A DNA stretch of 64,000 nucleotides from Xenophilus sp. Marseille-Q4582 (GCF_916700565.1 NZ_CAKAKO010000002.1:806001-870000); one strand, 5' to 3'. Shown: positions 36,353-51,114, numbered from the stretch's first letter. Notes: generated from the letters alone by a model not told the origin. Numbers and translations are program-made.

Positions 36353-36388
36353 AAAAGCCCGGCATGCGCACGCATGGCCGGGTTTTTT
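36353..36388. terminator. Bidirectional terminator between convergent genes
   Basis: The A-run/T-run flanked hairpin AAAAAGCCCGGCATGCG-CA-CGCATGGCCGGGTTTTTT has about 11 paired bases and one bulge. It can terminate the exported-protein gene on the plus strand and the CorA-type gene on the minus strand. Confidence 0.85.
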
Positions 36389-36408
36389 GTTGGGCGCGTG
36401 CATGAGGC

Positions 36409-37530
36409 TCAGCGCGCCGTGCGGGCCAGGTAGCGCTTGCGCCAGAACAGCAGCACCAAGGCCAGCGCGATGACCGCCATCAGCGCCATGGCGATCCAGA
36501 AGCCGTCGGCCTTGTGGATCAGCGGCACGAACTCGAAGTTCATGCCGAAGATGCCGGCGATCAGGTTCAGCGGCAGGAACACAGCCGTGAGCACCGTGAG
36601 CACGCGCATGATGTCGTTGGTGCGGTGGCTCTGCACGCTGAAGTGCAGCTGCACGGCGGTCTCGGCGTTCTGTTCCAGCCGCCGCACGTGGTGCACCACG
36701 CGCTGGATGTGCTCCAGCAGGTCGCGGCTGCGCACCAGCAGCAGTTCGCGCTCGCGCGCGGCCTCGGGCGTGGCGGGCGGAGGCAGCGTTTCCATCGCGT
36801 CGATCCAGTCCTGCATGGCGGCGCGCTGGTCCTCGCAGATCTCGTCCAGGTGGTGCAGTGCCTGGCGCGAATGCATGAGCGCGCTCCAGTTGGAAAAGCG
36901 CGTCTTCGGATCGATCAGTTCGGCCTGCCAGTGGTCGAGCTGGCGCGTGAGGTCGCGCCGCAGGGCCAGATAGCCGTCCACGATCTGGTTGACGATGCGC
37001 AGCATCAGGTCGGCCGGGCTGGTGGGCAGCCGGGCCGAGGTGGCGCGCACATCCAGCGCCGGTTCGGCCGCCGGCGCGCTGGCGGCCGCCAGCAGCCGGG
37101 CGGCCATGGCCTCGCGCATGCTGCCATCCGGCGGATGCACGGACAGCAGCACCTGGTCGAAGACGGCGAAACCCACCGGCCGCGTGTCGATGCGGCGCAG
37201 CGCCGGCGGACCGTGGCGCAGCGCGGCGTCGGGCAGGGCGCCGGCCGGCGTGCCTGCGGCCAGGCGCCGCATCACCAGCACGTCGTAGCGCGAGGTGTAG
37301 TCGCAATGCGAGGGCAACTGGTCGTTGAGCAGGTCGCTCACGTGCAGGTCGACCAGCGCCGTGCCGCACAGCGCCTGCAGCGCGCCCTGGAGCGCGGGCA
37401 GTTCGGCCTGCAGTTCGTCGCGCGTGACCGACAGCCACAGGAAACCATCCATCGCGCCCGGCGTGGCCAGCAGCGGCGCGAGCGCCGCATGTTCCTGCAC
37501 GCGGTGGGCCTGGATCTGGAGGATGCGCAT
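36409..37530 (-). CDS. CorA-family divalent cation transporter
   Basis: This 373-residue protein has a long cytoplasmic domain (residues 1-310) and two C-terminal membrane helices. The signature GMNFEFVP closes the first helix (VFLPLNLIAGIFGMNFE), and the second is FWIAMALMAVIALALVLLFW. It should form a pentameric Mg2+ or related metal channel. It could equally be a ZntB-like subgroup. The start is the ATG at 37530 (MRILQIQAHR). Confidence 0.88.
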   Translation of the reverse strand: MRILQIQAHRVQEHAALAPLLATPGAMDGFLWLSVTRDELQAELPALQGALQALCGTALVDLHVSDLLNDQLPSHCDYTSRYDVLVMRRLAAGTPAGALPDAALRHGPPALRRIDTRPVGFAVFDQVLLSVHPPDGSMREAMAARLLAAASAPAAEPALDVRATSARLPTSPADLMLRIVNQIVDGYLALRRDLTRQLDHWQAELIDPKTRFSNWSALMHSRQALHHLDEICEDQRAAMQDWIDAMETLPPPATPEAARERELLLVRSRDLLEHIQRVVHHVRRLEQNAETAVQLHFSVQSHRTNDIMRVLTVLTAVFLPLNLIAGIFGMNFEFVPLIHKADGFWIAMALMAVIALALVLLFWRKRYLARTAR

Positions 37531-37591
37531 CGGCGGGGGCAAGGAGAAGGGCTGCGCACGGCGGGCGAGGCCGCAGGCGCCCCGGCTCGGA

Positions 37592-38945
<1,354 letters not shown>

Positions 38946-39374
38946 ATGCTCTGGGTCAAGTCCTTCCACATCGTCTTCGTCGCCAGCTGGTTCGCGGGCC
39001 TGTTCTACCTGCCGCGCATCTTCGTGAACCTGGCCATGGTGCCGCCCGAGTCGGTGGCCGAGCGCGAGCGCCTGCTGACGATGGCGCGCAAGCTCAGGCG
39101 TTTCACGTCCTTCCTCGCCGTGCCGGCGCTGGGCTTCGGTCTGTGGCTGTGGCTGGGCTACGGCATCGGCCGCGGCGCGGGCAACGGCTGGCTGCATGCC
39201 AAACTGGCCCTGGTGCTGCTGGTGCTGGGCTACCAGCATGGCTGCGCGGTGCTGCTGCGCCGCTTCGTCGCCGGGCAGAACCGGCGCAGCCATCGCTGGT
39301 ACCGTGTCTTCAACGAGGTGCCCGTGCTGCTGCTGCTGGGCATCGTCGTGCTGGCGGTGGTCAAGCCCTTCTGA
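38946..39374 (+). CDS. hemJ: HemJ-type protoporphyrinogen oxidase (UPF0093)
   Basis: This 142-residue membrane protein starts MLWVKSFHIVFVASWFAGLF, with the conserved His and the following LPRIFVNLAM characteristic of the HemJ/TIGR00701 family. Four hydrophobic segments are visible and KLALVLLVLGYQHG carries the conserved Lys. Length and proximity to hemB support the last-but-one step of haem synthesis. CopD-like annotation is the main alternative. Confidence 0.85.
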   Translation: MLWVKSFHIVFVASWFAGLFYLPRIFVNLAMVPPESVAERERLLTMARKLRRFTSFLAVPALGFGLWLWLGYGIGRGAGNGWLHAKLALVLLVLGYQHGCAVLLRRFVAGQNRRSHRWYRVFNEVPVLLLLGIVVLAVVKPF

Positions 39375-39414
39375 GCCGGCCTGTGCGGCGCCGCCTGATG
39401 CCCGTCGTGCAGCC

Positions 39415-40545
39415 GTGACCGGCCCGGGCCACAAATCCGCCGCCTGGCCGCTGGCGCTGAGCTATGCGGCGCTGATCGTCTATGCCAGCCTGTTCCCGTT
39501 CACGGGCTGGCGCGACCAGGGGCTGCCCCCCTGGTCCTACCTGTCCGCGCCCTGGCCGCGCTGGTGGACCGGCTTCGATCTGGGCATCAACGTGGTCGGC
39601 TACCTGCCGCTGGGTTTTCTGCTGGCGGTGGCGGTGCTGCGTTCCCGGCCGCTGTGGCGGGCCGGGCCCGCGGTGGCCGTGGCGGTGGGCGGCCTGGGAG
39701 GCGCGCTGCTGTCCTTCGTGATGGAGGCGCTGCAGAGCTATCTGCCGGCGCGCATCCCGTCGAATCTGGACCTCGGCCTCAACGCGGCCGGCGCGCTGGG
39801 CGGGGCCGTCGTTGCGGCCGGCCTGGTGCGCATCGGCCTGATCTCGCGCTGGCAGCGCGCGCGGGGGCGCTGGTTCGTGGACGAGTCGCGCGGGGCGCTG
39901 GTCTTGCTGGCGCTGTGGCCGCCCGCGCTGCTGTTCCCGCCGGCCGTGCCCTTCGGCCTGGGCCAGGTCTTCGAGCGGCTGGAGGAGGCGGTCGCGGTCT
40001 GGCTGACGGACACGCCCTTCCTGGAATGGCTGCCGGTGCGCCAGTTCGAACTGCAGCCGCTGGTGCCGGCGGGCGAGATGCTCTGCGTCGCGCTGGGGCT
40101 GCTGGTGCCCTGCCTGCTGGCCTTCACCGTCGCGCGATCGCTGCCGCGCCGGGCGCTGCTGGCGGCGGGTGTGCTGGCGGCCGGTACCGCCGCCAGTGCG
40201 CTGTCGGCAGCGCTCAGCTGGGGGCCCGTGCATGCCTGGGCCTGGGTCGGCCCGCCCGTGTGGGCCGGCGGGGTGCTCGCCGTGCTGGTGATGGGCGCGC
40301 TGCTGCGCGTGCCGCGGCGGCTCGGCATGGTGCTGCTGCTGCTCGCCACCGCGCTGCACCTGAGCCTGCTGAACCAGGCCCCGCTCAACGCCTATTTCGC
40401 CCTCACCCTGGCCACCTGGGAGCAGGGGCGCTTCATCCGCTTCCATGGGCTGGCGCAGTGGCTGGGCTGGCTGTGGCCCTTCGCGGTGATCCTCTATGCC
40501 GGCGTTGCGCTGTCGCGCCGGCCGGCGCCCACTGCAGCCGCGTAG
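39415..40545 (+). CDS. VanZ-family membrane protein
   Basis: This 376-residue polytopic protein has a VanZ-like N-terminal half (YASLFPFTGWRDQG, then FDLGINVVGYLPLGFLLAVA and LQSYLPARIPSNLDLGLNAA). The C-terminal half has further hydrophobic helices and ends near the Ala-rich tail. The GTG at 39415 is used as the start. The function is unknown; VanZ domains occur in glycopeptide resistance and envelope proteins. Confidence 0.82.
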   Translation: MTGPGHKSAAWPLALSYAALIVYASLFPFTGWRDQGLPPWSYLSAPWPRWWTGFDLGINVVGYLPLGFLLAVAVLRSRPLWRAGPAVAVAVGGLGGALLSFVMEALQSYLPARIPSNLDLGLNAAGALGGAVVAAGLVRIGLISRWQRARGRWFVDESRGALVLLALWPPALLFPPAVPFGLGQVFERLEEAVAVWLTDTPFLEWLPVRQFELQPLVPAGEMLCVALGLLVPCLLAFTVARSLPRRALLAAGVLAAGTAASALSAALSWGPVHAWAWVGPPVWAGGVLAVLVMGALLRVPRRLGMVLLLLATALHLSLLNQAPLNAYFALTLATWEQGRFIRFHGLAQWLGWLWPFAVILYAGVALSRRPAPTAAA

Positions 40546-40622
40546 GTTCTCGCAGCGGCCACCGGCCCATCGTCCGCCGGACGGCGCGCGCACGGGGCCA
40601 GGCGGCTCCCTACAATGCCCGC

Positions 40623-40967
40623 ATGTCTGCACCCCCTGCCGACGGCTACTACGCCCGCCACATTTTCTTTTGCCTCAACGAGCGGAAAAACGGAGAAGAC
40701 TCCTGCGCCCGGCATGATGCGCAGGCCGGTTTCGACCATTGCAAGTCGCGCGTGAAGGCCGAGGGCCTGGCCGGCCCGGGCCGCGTGCGCGTGAACAAGG
40801 CCGGCTGCCTGGACCGCTGCGCGGGCGGCCCCGTGGCCGTGGTCTATCCGGAAGGCGTCTGGTACAGCTTCGTGGACAAGGAAGACATCGACGAGATCGT
40901 CGAGTCCCACCTCAGGAACGGCCGGGTGGTCGAGCGCCTGCGGCTGCCGCCCGACGTGGGCCGCTGA
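40623..40967 (+). CDS. Thioredoxin-like [2Fe-2S] ferredoxin domain protein
   Basis: This 114-residue protein has four cysteines positioned as in thioredoxin-like ferredoxins (HIFFCLNERK, DSCARHD, and VNKAGCLDRCAGGPVAVVYP). It probably binds one 2Fe-2S cluster and serves electron transfer. It lies 78 bp after the VanZ gene. Confidence 0.88.
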   Translation: MSAPPADGYYARHIFFCLNERKNGEDSCARHDAQAGFDHCKSRVKAEGLAGPGRVRVNKAGCLDRCAGGPVAVVYPEGVWYSFVDKEDIDEIVESHLRNGRVVERLRLPPDVGR

Positions 40968-41070
40968 CCCCGGGATCGTCGCTGCGCGGCGGAACCTTCG
41001 GCCGCGGCCGCGATCTGTCGCCGGGCTTCGGCCTGTTTCCTGGCTTTTCTCTTTCCCATTGGCTCACTTC

Positions 41071-41700
41071 ATGAACGCGCAGACTGAAAAGCTCTTGCTG
41101 CAAGGCGCTGCCGGCGCCGTGGAGGCCCTGCGCGACCCGCCCGCCGACGGCAGGGCTTCGGTCGGCGTGGCCGTCATCGCGCATCCCCATCCGCTGTTCG
41201 GCGGCACCATGGACAACAAGGTGGTCCAGACGCTCGCCCGTGCGTTCGTGGCCTGCGGCTGGACCGCGGTGCGCTTCAACTTCCGCGGCGTGGGCGCCAG
41301 CGAGGGCGTGCATGACGAGGGCCGCGGCGAGGCGCAGGACTTTCTGCGCGTGGTGGAGCAGGTGGCGCCGCAGGGTCCGCTGGCCATCGCCGGCTTCTCC
41401 TTCGGCGCCTTCGTCGCCAGCCAGGCGCTGCAGGCCTTGTGGGCCGACCGCGACATCCGGCAGGCCGTGCTGGTGGGCACCGCGGCTTCCCGTTTTTCCG
41501 TGGCCGCCCTGCCGCCCGAGGCCCATGAGCGCACCCTGGTCGTGCACGGCGAGCAGGACGACACGGTGCCCCTGTCCGCCGTCATGGACTGGGCCCGCCC
41601 GCAGTCACTTCCCGTGACAGTGATTCCCGGGGGGGGCCATTTCTTTCACGGACAATTGCCGCTGCTCAAGACCCTGGTGGCGCGCCATCTGCGCGCCTGA
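41071..41700 (+). CDS. Alpha/beta hydrolase
   Basis: This 209-residue protein has an early AHPHPLFGGTMDNKVVQTLA block, nucleophile elbow GFSFGAFVAS, acid residue in VVHGEQDDTVP and a His in GGGHFFHGQLP. This is a small serine hydrolase group found across Proteobacteria; the substrate is unknown. ATG 41071 is preferred over an upstream TTG. Confidence 0.87.
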   Translation: MNAQTEKLLLQGAAGAVEALRDPPADGRASVGVAVIAHPHPLFGGTMDNKVVQTLARAFVACGWTAVRFNFRGVGASEGVHDEGRGEAQDFLRVVEQVAPQGPLAIAGFSFGAFVASQALQALWADRDIRQAVLVGTAASRFSVAALPPEAHERTLVVHGEQDDTVPLSAVMDWARPQSLPVTVIPGGGHFFHGQLPLLKTLVARHLRA

Positions 41701-41777
41701 GGCCCGCCTGCCGCATCGGTCCCGTCGACCGCGCCCGCCTGGGCGCGGCCCCTGCCTTTCTCATCCTCGTGCTCCCG

Positions 41778-42950
41778 ATGATCCGACTCTCCGCAATGCG
41801 CCGCTGGCTGGCGCTGGCCGTCATCACTTTCGCCGTCTCCTGGGCCCATGCCCAGGGCGCCCCGCAACCGCCCGAAGTGGCGGCCCGCGCGTACCTGCTG
41901 GTGGACGTCACGGCCAACCAGGTGCTGGCGCAAAAGGACATCGACATGCCGGTCGAGCCGGCGTCGCTGACCAAGCTGATGAGCGCCTACCTGGTCTTCG
42001 ACGCGCTCAAGTCCAAGAAGATCACGCTGACCCAGACACTGCCGGTGAGCGAGCGCGCCTGGAAGATGCCGGGCTCGCGCATGTTCATCGACCCGAAGAT
42101 GCAGGTGCCGGTGGACGACCTGATCAAGGGCATGATCGTGCAGTCGGGCAATGACGCCACCGTGGCGCTGGCCGAAGGCGTGGGCGGCTCGGTGGAGCAC
42201 TTCGTGCACCTGATGAACGAGCAGGCCAAGGCGCTGGGCATGAAGAACACGGGCTACGCCAATCCTGAGGGCCTGACCGCACCCGGCCACACGACCACGG
42301 CGCGCGACCTCAGCATCCTGGCCACCCGGCTGATGCGCGACTTTCCGGAGTACACGCACTATTACTCGATCAAGAAGTACCGCTACCCCGGCACGCCCTC
42401 GACCAACGACACCAACCGCAACCTGCTGCTGTTCCGCGACCCGACGGTGGATGGCCTGAAGACCGGCCACACCAATGCGGCGGGCTACTGCATGATCGTC
42501 ACGGCCAAGCGCGACTTCCCGAACCTGCCGGGCGGCCGTCGCCTGCTGTCCATCGTGCTGGGCGCCAGCAGCGAAGCCGTGCGCGCCAACGAATCGCAGA
42601 AGCTGCTGAACTGGGGCTACACCGCCTTCGACGCGGTGCGCCTGTTCGACGCCAACCAGGCCGTGGCCACGCCGCAGGTCTGGAAGGGCAAGGCCAGCAC
42701 CGCCAAGCTGGGGCGCACGGAGCCGATCGTCGTCACGGTGCCTTCGGGCAGCGCCTCGCGCGTGAGCACGCAGGTGGTGCGGCCCGATCCGCTGATGGCG
42801 CCGCTGGCCAGGAACCAGGCGCTCGGCAGCCTGAAGATCTCGCTGGGCGACCAGGCGCTGGCGGAAGTGCCACTGGTGGTGCTGGAGCCGGTGGAGCAGG
42901 CGGGCGTGCTCGGCCGTGCCTGGGACGCGGTGCGGCTCTGGATCAAGTAG
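41778..42950 (+). CDS. D-alanyl-D-alanine carboxypeptidase (PBP5/6 type)
   Basis: This 390-residue peptidase of the S11 family trims peptidoglycan pentapeptides in the periplasm. It has a signal peptide (WLALAVITFAVSWAHAQ) and penicillin-binding motifs SLTK, SGN in VQSGNDATVAL and KTG in DGLKTGHTNAAG. A C-terminal beta-rich domain and a terminal amphipathic helix (GRAWDAVRLWIK) are present for membrane attachment. An in-frame GTG lies 9 bp upstream of the chosen ATG. Confidence 0.93.
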   Translation: MIRLSAMRRWLALAVITFAVSWAHAQGAPQPPEVAARAYLLVDVTANQVLAQKDIDMPVEPASLTKLMSAYLVFDALKSKKITLTQTLPVSERAWKMPGSRMFIDPKMQVPVDDLIKGMIVQSGNDATVALAEGVGGSVEHFVHLMNEQAKALGMKNTGYANPEGLTAPGHTTTARDLSILATRLMRDFPEYTHYYSIKKYRYPGTPSTNDTNRNLLLFRDPTVDGLKTGHTNAAGYCMIVTAKRDFPNLPGGRRLLSIVLGASSEAVRANESQKLLNWGYTAFDAVRLFDANQAVATPQVWKGKASTAKLGRTEPIVVTVPSGSASRVSTQVVRPDPLMAPLARNQALGSLKISLGDQALAEVPLVVLEPVEQAGVLGRAWDAVRLWIK

Positions 42951-43017
42951 GAACGGCCGCGAGCTGCCTGCCAGGCCTTCGCGGCGCAGGGCCTTGGCCC
43001 CCCGCTGGGCCAAAGGC

Positions 43018-43047
43018 TTGCAGCCACAGCCCGCTGATTGCTAGAAT
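43018..43047 (+). promoter_or_regulatory. Probable rpsL-operon promoter
   Basis: TTGCAG (43018-43023), an 18-bp spacer and TAGAAT (43042-43047) are followed by the GC-rich discriminator CGCGGGC, as expected for a stringently controlled ribosomal promoter. The same 14-base string TAGAATCGCGGGCT occurs at the rplC promoter. Confidence 0.7.
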
Positions 43048-43170
43048 CGCGGGCTTTTCGGAATTTTCCGAAGGGTTTCACGTTTTCGTTTCCCGGGGGT
43101 GTCTGGCTTCGCAGCCATGGGCCCTGCGGCCTGTCACGGGGCTGTCGGGAGTTTTTGGGACTATTCATTC

Positions 43171-43548
43171 ATGCCAACGATCAATCAACTGGTGCGCCAG
43201 GGTCGCGAGGTCGAAACGACCAAGTCGAAGAGCCCTGCCATGCAGAACTCGCCGCAACGCCGCGGCGTCTGCACCCGGGTCTACACCACGACCCCCAAGA
43301 AGCCGAACTCCGCTCTGCGCAAGGTCGCCAAGGTGCGCCTGACCAACGGTTTCGAAGTCATTTCCTACATCGGCGGTGAAGGCCACAATCTCCAGGAACA
43401 CAGCGTGGTGCTGGTTCGCGGCGGCCGGGTCAAGGACTTGCCCGGTGTTCGCTACCACATCGTGCGCGGTTCGCTGGACCTGCAGGGCGTGAAGGATCGC
43501 AAGCAGGCCCGTTCGAAGTACGGCGCCAAGCGTCCCAAGAAGGCCTGA
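43171..43548 (+). CDS. rpsL: 30S ribosomal protein S12
   Basis: This 125-residue protein starts [14 protein letters not shown] and contains the decoding-site loop [16 protein letters not shown] and [15 protein letters not shown]. The Lys residues commonly mutated in streptomycin resistance are wild type. It is the first gene of the str operon. Confidence 0.98.
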   Translation: MPTINQLVRQGREVETTKSKSPAMQNSPQRRGVCTRVYTTTPKKPNSALRKVAKVRLTNGFEVISYIGGEGHNLQEHSVVLVRGGRVKDLPGVRYHIVRGSLDLQGVKDRKQARSKYGAKRPKKA

Positions 43549-43717
43549 TCGGGCTTTCCCGGTTCGTTTTCATTCGGTGTTCGGCTGCCCTGGCAGGCGG
43601 TGCGAACGTAGTGACCCCGAACGCAGAGGTCTGCGTGGGTCGAGTAAGTGAGAGTCCTGATGGCTCTCGCGGCGTCGCCGGAAGGCGGTGCCAACTGAAG
43701 CAAAGAGGTTCAGAAAA

Positions 43718-44191
43718 ATGCCACGTCGTCGCGAAGTCCCCAAACGTGAAATCCTGCCGGATCCCAAGTACGGCAATGTCGAGCTGTCCAAGTTCATGAA
43801 CGTGATCATGGAAGGCGGCAAGAAGGCAGTCGCCGAGCGCATCATCTATGGCGCGCTCGACTTCATCGAGAAGAAGAACCCCGGCAAAGATCCGCTGGAA
43901 GCCTTCACCATCGCCATCAACAACGTCAAGCCGATGGTCGAAGTGAAGTCGCGCCGCGTGGGCGGTGCGAACTACCAGGTGCCGGTCGAGGTGCGCCCCG
44001 TGCGCCGCCTGGCGCTGTCGATGCGCTGGATCAAGGAAGCCGCCCGCAAGCGCGGCGAGAAGTCGATGGCCCTTCGCCTGGCCAACGAACTGATGGAAGC
44101 CACGGAAGGCCGTGGCGGCGCGATGAAGAAGCGCGACGAAGTGCACCGCATGGCCGACGCCAACAAGGCGTTCAGCCACTTCCGCTTCTGA
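43718..44191 (+). CDS. rpsG: 30S ribosomal protein S7
   Basis: This 157-residue protein ([20 protein letters not shown], ending [10 protein letters not shown]) binds 16S rRNA and nucleates assembly of the 30S head. It is second in the str operon, 169 bp after rpsL; that gap contains no ORF and may form leader structure for S7 control. Confidence 0.97.
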   Translation: MPRRREVPKREILPDPKYGNVELSKFMNVIMEGGKKAVAERIIYGALDFIEKKNPGKDPLEAFTIAINNVKPMVEVKSRRVGGANYQVPVEVRPVRRLALSMRWIKEAARKRGEKSMALRLANELMEATEGRGGAMKKRDEVHRMADANKAFSHFRF

Positions 44192-44277
44192 TCTCCATCC
44201 TCACCCAACCCTACGGCCGGGAGCCCGACCTGTCCTTCCGACAGGCGGGCTCTCTGCGATTCACGGAGTAATTTCTC

Positions 44278-46380
<2,103 letters not shown>

Positions 46381-46390
46381 AAAGCGTTCA

Positions 46391-46421
46391 GCCGTCCGGG
46401 CGCAGGCCCGGGCGGCTTTTT
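46391..46421 (+). terminator. Hairpin terminator between fusA and tuf
   Basis: GCCGTCCGGG-CGCAGG-CCCGGGCGGC followed by TTTTT, with one G-T wobble. It suggests partial termination and additional transcription entry before tuf. Confidence 0.75.
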
Positions 46422-46526
46422 CCTGTCTGCGATCCGGTGCCGTCCTGTGCCCGTGCGGGGCGATCCAGCAACCGGATGCAGACATAAAACCCTCACACGG
46501 GCCATTGCTCTTTCAAGGATTGAAAA

Positions 46527-47717
<1,191 letters not shown>

Positions 47718-47728
47718 GGATGAGCGCC

Positions 47729-48043
47729 ATGGCCAACAAGCAAAAGATCCGCATCCGCCTCAAGGCGTTCGACTACAAGCTCATCGACCAGTCGGCCGCC
47801 GAGATCGTGGACACCGCCAAGCGCACCGGCGCCATCGTCAAGGGTCCCGTGCCCCTGCCGACGCGCATGAAGCGCTTCGACATCCTGCGCTCGCCGCACG
47901 TGAACAAGTCCAGCCGCGACCAGTTCGAGATCCGCACCCACCAGCGCCTGATGGACATCGTCGACCCCACCGACAAGACCGTGGACGCGCTGATGAAGCT
48001 GGACCTGCCGGCCGGCGTCGACGTCGAGATCAAGCTGCAGTAA
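47729..48043 (+). CDS. rpsJ: 30S ribosomal protein S10
   Basis: This 104-residue protein ([20 protein letters not shown]) is also the transcription antitermination factor NusE. The start is the ATG at 47729; another in-frame ATG is 9 bp upstream. It is 11 bp after tuf and separated from rplC by a terminator and promoter, so it travels with the str operon here. Confidence 0.97.
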   Translation: MANKQKIRIRLKAFDYKLIDQSAAEIVDTAKRTGAIVKGPVPLPTRMKRFDILRSPHVNKSSRDQFEIRTHQRLMDIVDPTDKTVDALMKLDLPAGVDVEIKLQ

Positions 48044-48077
48044 ATGGCAGCGCAGGCCTTCGGGCCTGCCCCTGGAG

Positions 48078-48110
48078 CCCGGTCGCTCGCGTGGCCGGGC
48101 TTTTTTTGTT
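48078..48110 (+). terminator. Terminator after rpsJ
   Basis: The hairpin GCCCGGTCGCTCGCGTGGCCGGGC is followed by TTTTTTTG. It separates rpsJ from the rest of the S10 operon. Confidence 0.8.
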
Positions 48111-48149
48111 CTTGGCGCCGGGGCCGATGTCTGCGGGCCAGAACAGGGC

Positions 48150-48179
48150 TTGCACAAAAAGATGGCAGCGCAGTAGAAT
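48150..48179 (+). promoter_or_regulatory. Probable rplC-operon promoter and long leader
   Basis: TTGCAC (48150-48155), an 18-bp spacer and TAGAAT (48174-48179) are followed by CGCGGGCT, the same core as at rpsL. The leader to the rplC ATG is about 170 nt and GC-rich with several possible stems, a place for r-protein feedback. The whole rpsJ-rplC gap (48044-48358) holds no gene. Confidence 0.7.
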
Positions 48180-48358
48180 CGCGGGCTCTGCTTTTTTGCG
48201 GTCGTTCGCCCATGGTTTTTCCGAGGGCGGGTCGCAGGCGGCAGGGTCCTATCAACCTTCTCTCGCTGGCGAGCGGCCGGTGCCCATCGGGTGCAGGCCT
48301 CGGGGCCGAACGCTGTCGCCAATTGAAGTGGCAGCGGCGAGAGTTTCGGAGAAACAAC

Positions 48359-49039
48359 ATGAGTCAAAGCAACTCCCTCGGGTTGCTGGGCCGCAAGGTG
48401 GGCATGATGCGCCTCTTCACCGACGACGGGGACGCAGTGCCCGTCACGGTGGTGGACGTGTCCAACAACCGCGTGACCCAGGTCAAGACCCAAGAGAACG
48501 ACGGCTACGTCGCTCTGCAGGTGACGTTCGGTTCGCGCAAGGCCTCCCGCGTGACCAAGCCGCAGGCCGGCCACCTGGCCAAGGCTGGCGTCGAAGCCGG
48601 CGAAATCATCCGTGAGTTCCGCGTGAGCGCCGAAACGGCCGCCCAGCACCAGGCTGGCGCCGTGATCGCTGCACAAGGCGTCTTCGCCGCCGGCCAGAAG
48701 GTCGACGTGCAGGGCACCTCGATCGGCAAGGGCTTCGCCGGCACGATCAAGCGCCACAACTTCGGTTCGCAGCGCGCATCGCACGGCAACAGCCGCTCGC
48801 ACAACGTTCCTGGTTCCATCTCGATGGCGCAGGACCCGGGGCGCGTGTTCCCGGGCAAGAAGATGACCGGCCACATGGGCGACGAGACCGTGACCACCCA
48901 GAACCTGGACGTGGTGCGCGTGGACGAAGCTCGCCAGCTGCTGCTGATCAAGGGCGCGATTCCGGGTTCGAAGGGTGGCTTCGTCACCGTGCGTCCCGCC
49001 GTCAAGGCCAAGCCGCAAGCGGCTGAAGGAGCGAAGTAA
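48359..49039 (+). CDS. rplC: 50S ribosomal protein L3
   Basis: This 226-residue protein starts [20 protein letters not shown] and contains the conserved central loop [20 protein letters not shown] with the Gln that is normally N5-methylated, and [19 protein letters not shown]. It overlaps rplD by 1 bp. Confidence 0.98.
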   Translation: MSQSNSLGLLGRKVGMMRLFTDDGDAVPVTVVDVSNNRVTQVKTQENDGYVALQVTFGSRKASRVTKPQAGHLAKAGVEAGEIIREFRVSAETAAQHQAGAVIAAQGVFAAGQKVDVQGTSIGKGFAGTIKRHNFGSQRASHGNSRSHNVPGSISMAQDPGRVFPGKKMTGHMGDETVTTQNLDVVRVDEARQLLLIKGAIPGSKGGFVTVRPAVKAKPQAAEGAK

Positions 49040-49659
49040 TGGAACTCGAACTCCTGAATGAACAGGGCCAGGCCGCGTCGAAGTACGATGCGCCCGAGAC
49101 CGTGTTCGGTCGTGCTTACAACGAAGACCTGATCCATCAGATCGTCGTGGCCTACCAGGCCAACGCGCGCCAGGGCACCCGTGCCCAGAAGGACCGCGAA
49201 CAGGTCAAGCACTCGACCAAGAAGCCGTTCAAGCAAAAGGGAACGGGCCGTGCCCGTGCCGGTATGACTTCCTCGCCGCTGTGGCGTGGGGGCGGCCGCA
49301 TCTTCCCGAATATGCCGGACGAGAACTTCACCCAGAAGATCAACAAGAAGATGTACCGCGCCGGCATGGCGTCCATCTTCTCGCAGCTGGTGCGTGAAGG
49401 CCGTCTGGCCGTGGTCGACTCCCTGAAGGTCGACTCGCCCAAGACCAAGGCGCTGGCTGCCAAGTTCAAGGCGATGAATCTCGAGTCCGTGCTCGTGATC
49501 GCCGAAGAAGTCGACGAAAACCTGTACCTCGCCTCGCGCAACCTGGCCAACGTGCTGGTGGTCGAGCCGCGTTACGCAGACCCGCTGTCGCTGGTGCACT
49601 ACAAGAAGGTGCTGGTGACCAAGGGCGCTGTCGACAAGCTCAAGGAGATGTTCGCATGA
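49039..49659 (+). CDS. rplD: 50S ribosomal protein L4
   Basis: This 206-residue protein has the extended-loop motif [20 protein letters not shown] that reaches the exit tunnel. In gammaproteobacteria L4 represses the S10 operon. It overlaps rplC and, by four bases, rplW. Confidence 0.97.
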   Translation: MELELLNEQGQAASKYDAPETVFGRAYNEDLIHQIVVAYQANARQGTRAQKDREQVKHSTKKPFKQKGTGRARAGMTSSPLWRGGGRIFPNMPDENFTQKINKKMYRAGMASIFSQLVREGRLAVVDSLKVDSPKTKALAAKFKAMNLESVLVIAEEVDENLYLASRNLANVLVVEPRYADPLSLVHYKKVLVTKGAVDKLKEMFA

Positions 49660-49991
49660 GCCGCGTGAATCCCACTCCCGCCGAGCGGAAGTTCGACGAA
49701 GGCCGTCTCATGAACGTGCTGGTCGCCCCGATCGTGTCCGAAAAGGCCACGATGGTCGGCGAGAAGTCGAACGCCGTGACTTTCAAGGTGCTGCAGGACG
49801 CCACCAAGCCCGAGATCAAGGCCGCCGTTGAGCTGATGTTCAAGGTCGAGGTCAAGGGTGTGTCCGTCACCAACATCAAGGGCAAGACCAAGCGCTTCGG
49901 CCGCTCGGTGGGCCGCCGCGACAACGTTCGCAAGGCCTACGTGACGCTCAAGCCCGGTCAGGAGCTCAACCTTGTTTCGGAGGCCGCGTAA
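49656..49991 (+). CDS. rplW: 50S ribosomal protein L23
   Basis: This 111-residue protein ([20 protein letters not shown], then [19 protein letters not shown]) forms the docking site for trigger factor and SRP at the tunnel exit. It has a slightly longer N-terminal lead than E. coli L23. It starts in an ATGA overlap with rplD. Confidence 0.97.
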   Translation: MSRVNPTPAERKFDEGRLMNVLVAPIVSEKATMVGEKSNAVTFKVLQDATKPEIKAAVELMFKVEVKGVSVTNIKGKTKRFGRSVGRRDNVRKAYVTLKPGQELNLVSEAA

Positions 49992-49993
49992 TC

Positions 49994-50818
49994 ATGGCCG
50001 TCATCAAGCTCAAGCCGACCACGCCGGGTCAACGCGGTGCCGTCAAGATCTCGCGCGACCACCTGCACAAGGGTGAAGGCTACGCGCCGCTGCTGGAGCC
50101 CCAGTTCCAGAAGGCCGGCCGTAACAACAACGGTCACATCACCACCCGCCACAAGGGCGGTGGCCACAAGCACCACTACCGTGTGGTGGACTTCAAACGC
50201 AACAAGGACGGCATCCCGGCCAAGGTCGAACGCATCGAGTACGACCCCAACCGTTCCGCCCACATCGCGCTGGTGTGCTACGCCGACGGCGAGCGCCGCT
50301 ACATCATCGCCCCGCGCGGTGTGGAAGCCGGTGCCACGCTGCTGAGCGGCTCGGAAGCCCCGATCCGCGCCGGCAACACGCTGCCGATCCGCAACATCCC
50401 CGTGGGTTCGACCATCCACGCGATCGAGCTGCAGCCCGGCAAGGGTGCGCAGGTCGCGCGTTCGGCCGGTGCCTCGGCGACGCTGCTGGCCCGCGAAGGC
50501 GTCTACGCCCAGGTGCGCATGCGCTCCGGTGAAGTGCGCCGCATCCACATCGAATGCCGCGCCACCATCGGTGAAGTGGCCAACGAAGAACACAGCCTGC
50601 GCCAGTACGGCAAGGCCGGTGCCACCCGCCATCGCGGCATTCGCCCGACCGTCCGCGGCGTGGTGATGAACCCGATCGACCACCCGCACGGTGGTGGTGA
50701 AGGCCGCACGGGCGAAGGCCGCCATCCGGTCGACCCATGGGGCAACCTGACGAAGGGTTATCGCACCCGCAACAACAAGCGCACGCAAGTCTTCATCGTG
50801 TCGCGTCGCAAGAAGTAA
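49994..50818 (+). CDS. rplB: 50S ribosomal protein L2
   Basis: This 274-residue protein ([20 protein letters not shown]) has the peptidyl-transferase-proximal block [18 protein letters not shown] containing the key His. It starts 2 bp after rplW. Confidence 0.98.
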   Translation: MAVIKLKPTTPGQRGAVKISRDHLHKGEGYAPLLEPQFQKAGRNNNGHITTRHKGGGHKHHYRVVDFKRNKDGIPAKVERIEYDPNRSAHIALVCYADGERRYIIAPRGVEAGATLLSGSEAPIRAGNTLPIRNIPVGSTIHAIELQPGKGAQVARSAGASATLLAREGVYAQVRMRSGEVRRIHIECRATIGEVANEEHSLRQYGKAGATRHRGIRPTVRGVVMNPIDHPHGGGEGRTGEGRHPVDPWGNLTKGYRTRNNKRTQVFIVSRRKK

Positions 50819-50827
50819 GGGACAGCC

Positions 50828-51103
50828 ATGACTCGCTCTCTCAAAAAGGGTCCTTTCGTCGACCACCACCTGGTCGCCAAGGTTGAAAAGGCCATTGCGA
50901 CCAAGGACAAGAAGCCGATCAAGACCTGGTCGCGCCGCTCGATGGTGCTGCCCGAGTTCATCGGCCTGACCATTGCCGTGCACAACGGCAAGCAACACGT
51001 GCCCGTGTACGTGACCGACCAGATGGTCGGCCACAAGCTGGGCGAGTTCGCACTGACCCGCACCTTCAAGGGTCACCCGGCGGACAAGAAAGCCAAGAAG
51101 TAA
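50828..51103 (+). CDS. rpsS: 30S ribosomal protein S19
   Basis: This 91-residue protein ([20 protein letters not shown]) ends [15 protein letters not shown]. It contacts S13 and the head of the 30S subunit. It is in canonical operon position between rplB and rplV. Confidence 0.98.
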   Translation: MTRSLKKGPFVDHHLVAKVEKAIATKDKKPIKTWSRRSMVLPEFIGLTIAVHNGKQHVPVYVTDQMVGHKLGEFALTRTFKGHPADKKAKK

Positions 51104-51114
51104 GGAGCAAGAAC

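Noticed and set aside
43171..43548. Possible streptomycin-resistant rpsL allele
   Set aside because: The TPKKPNSA and GGRVKDLPG motifs are wild type at the usual resistance positions.
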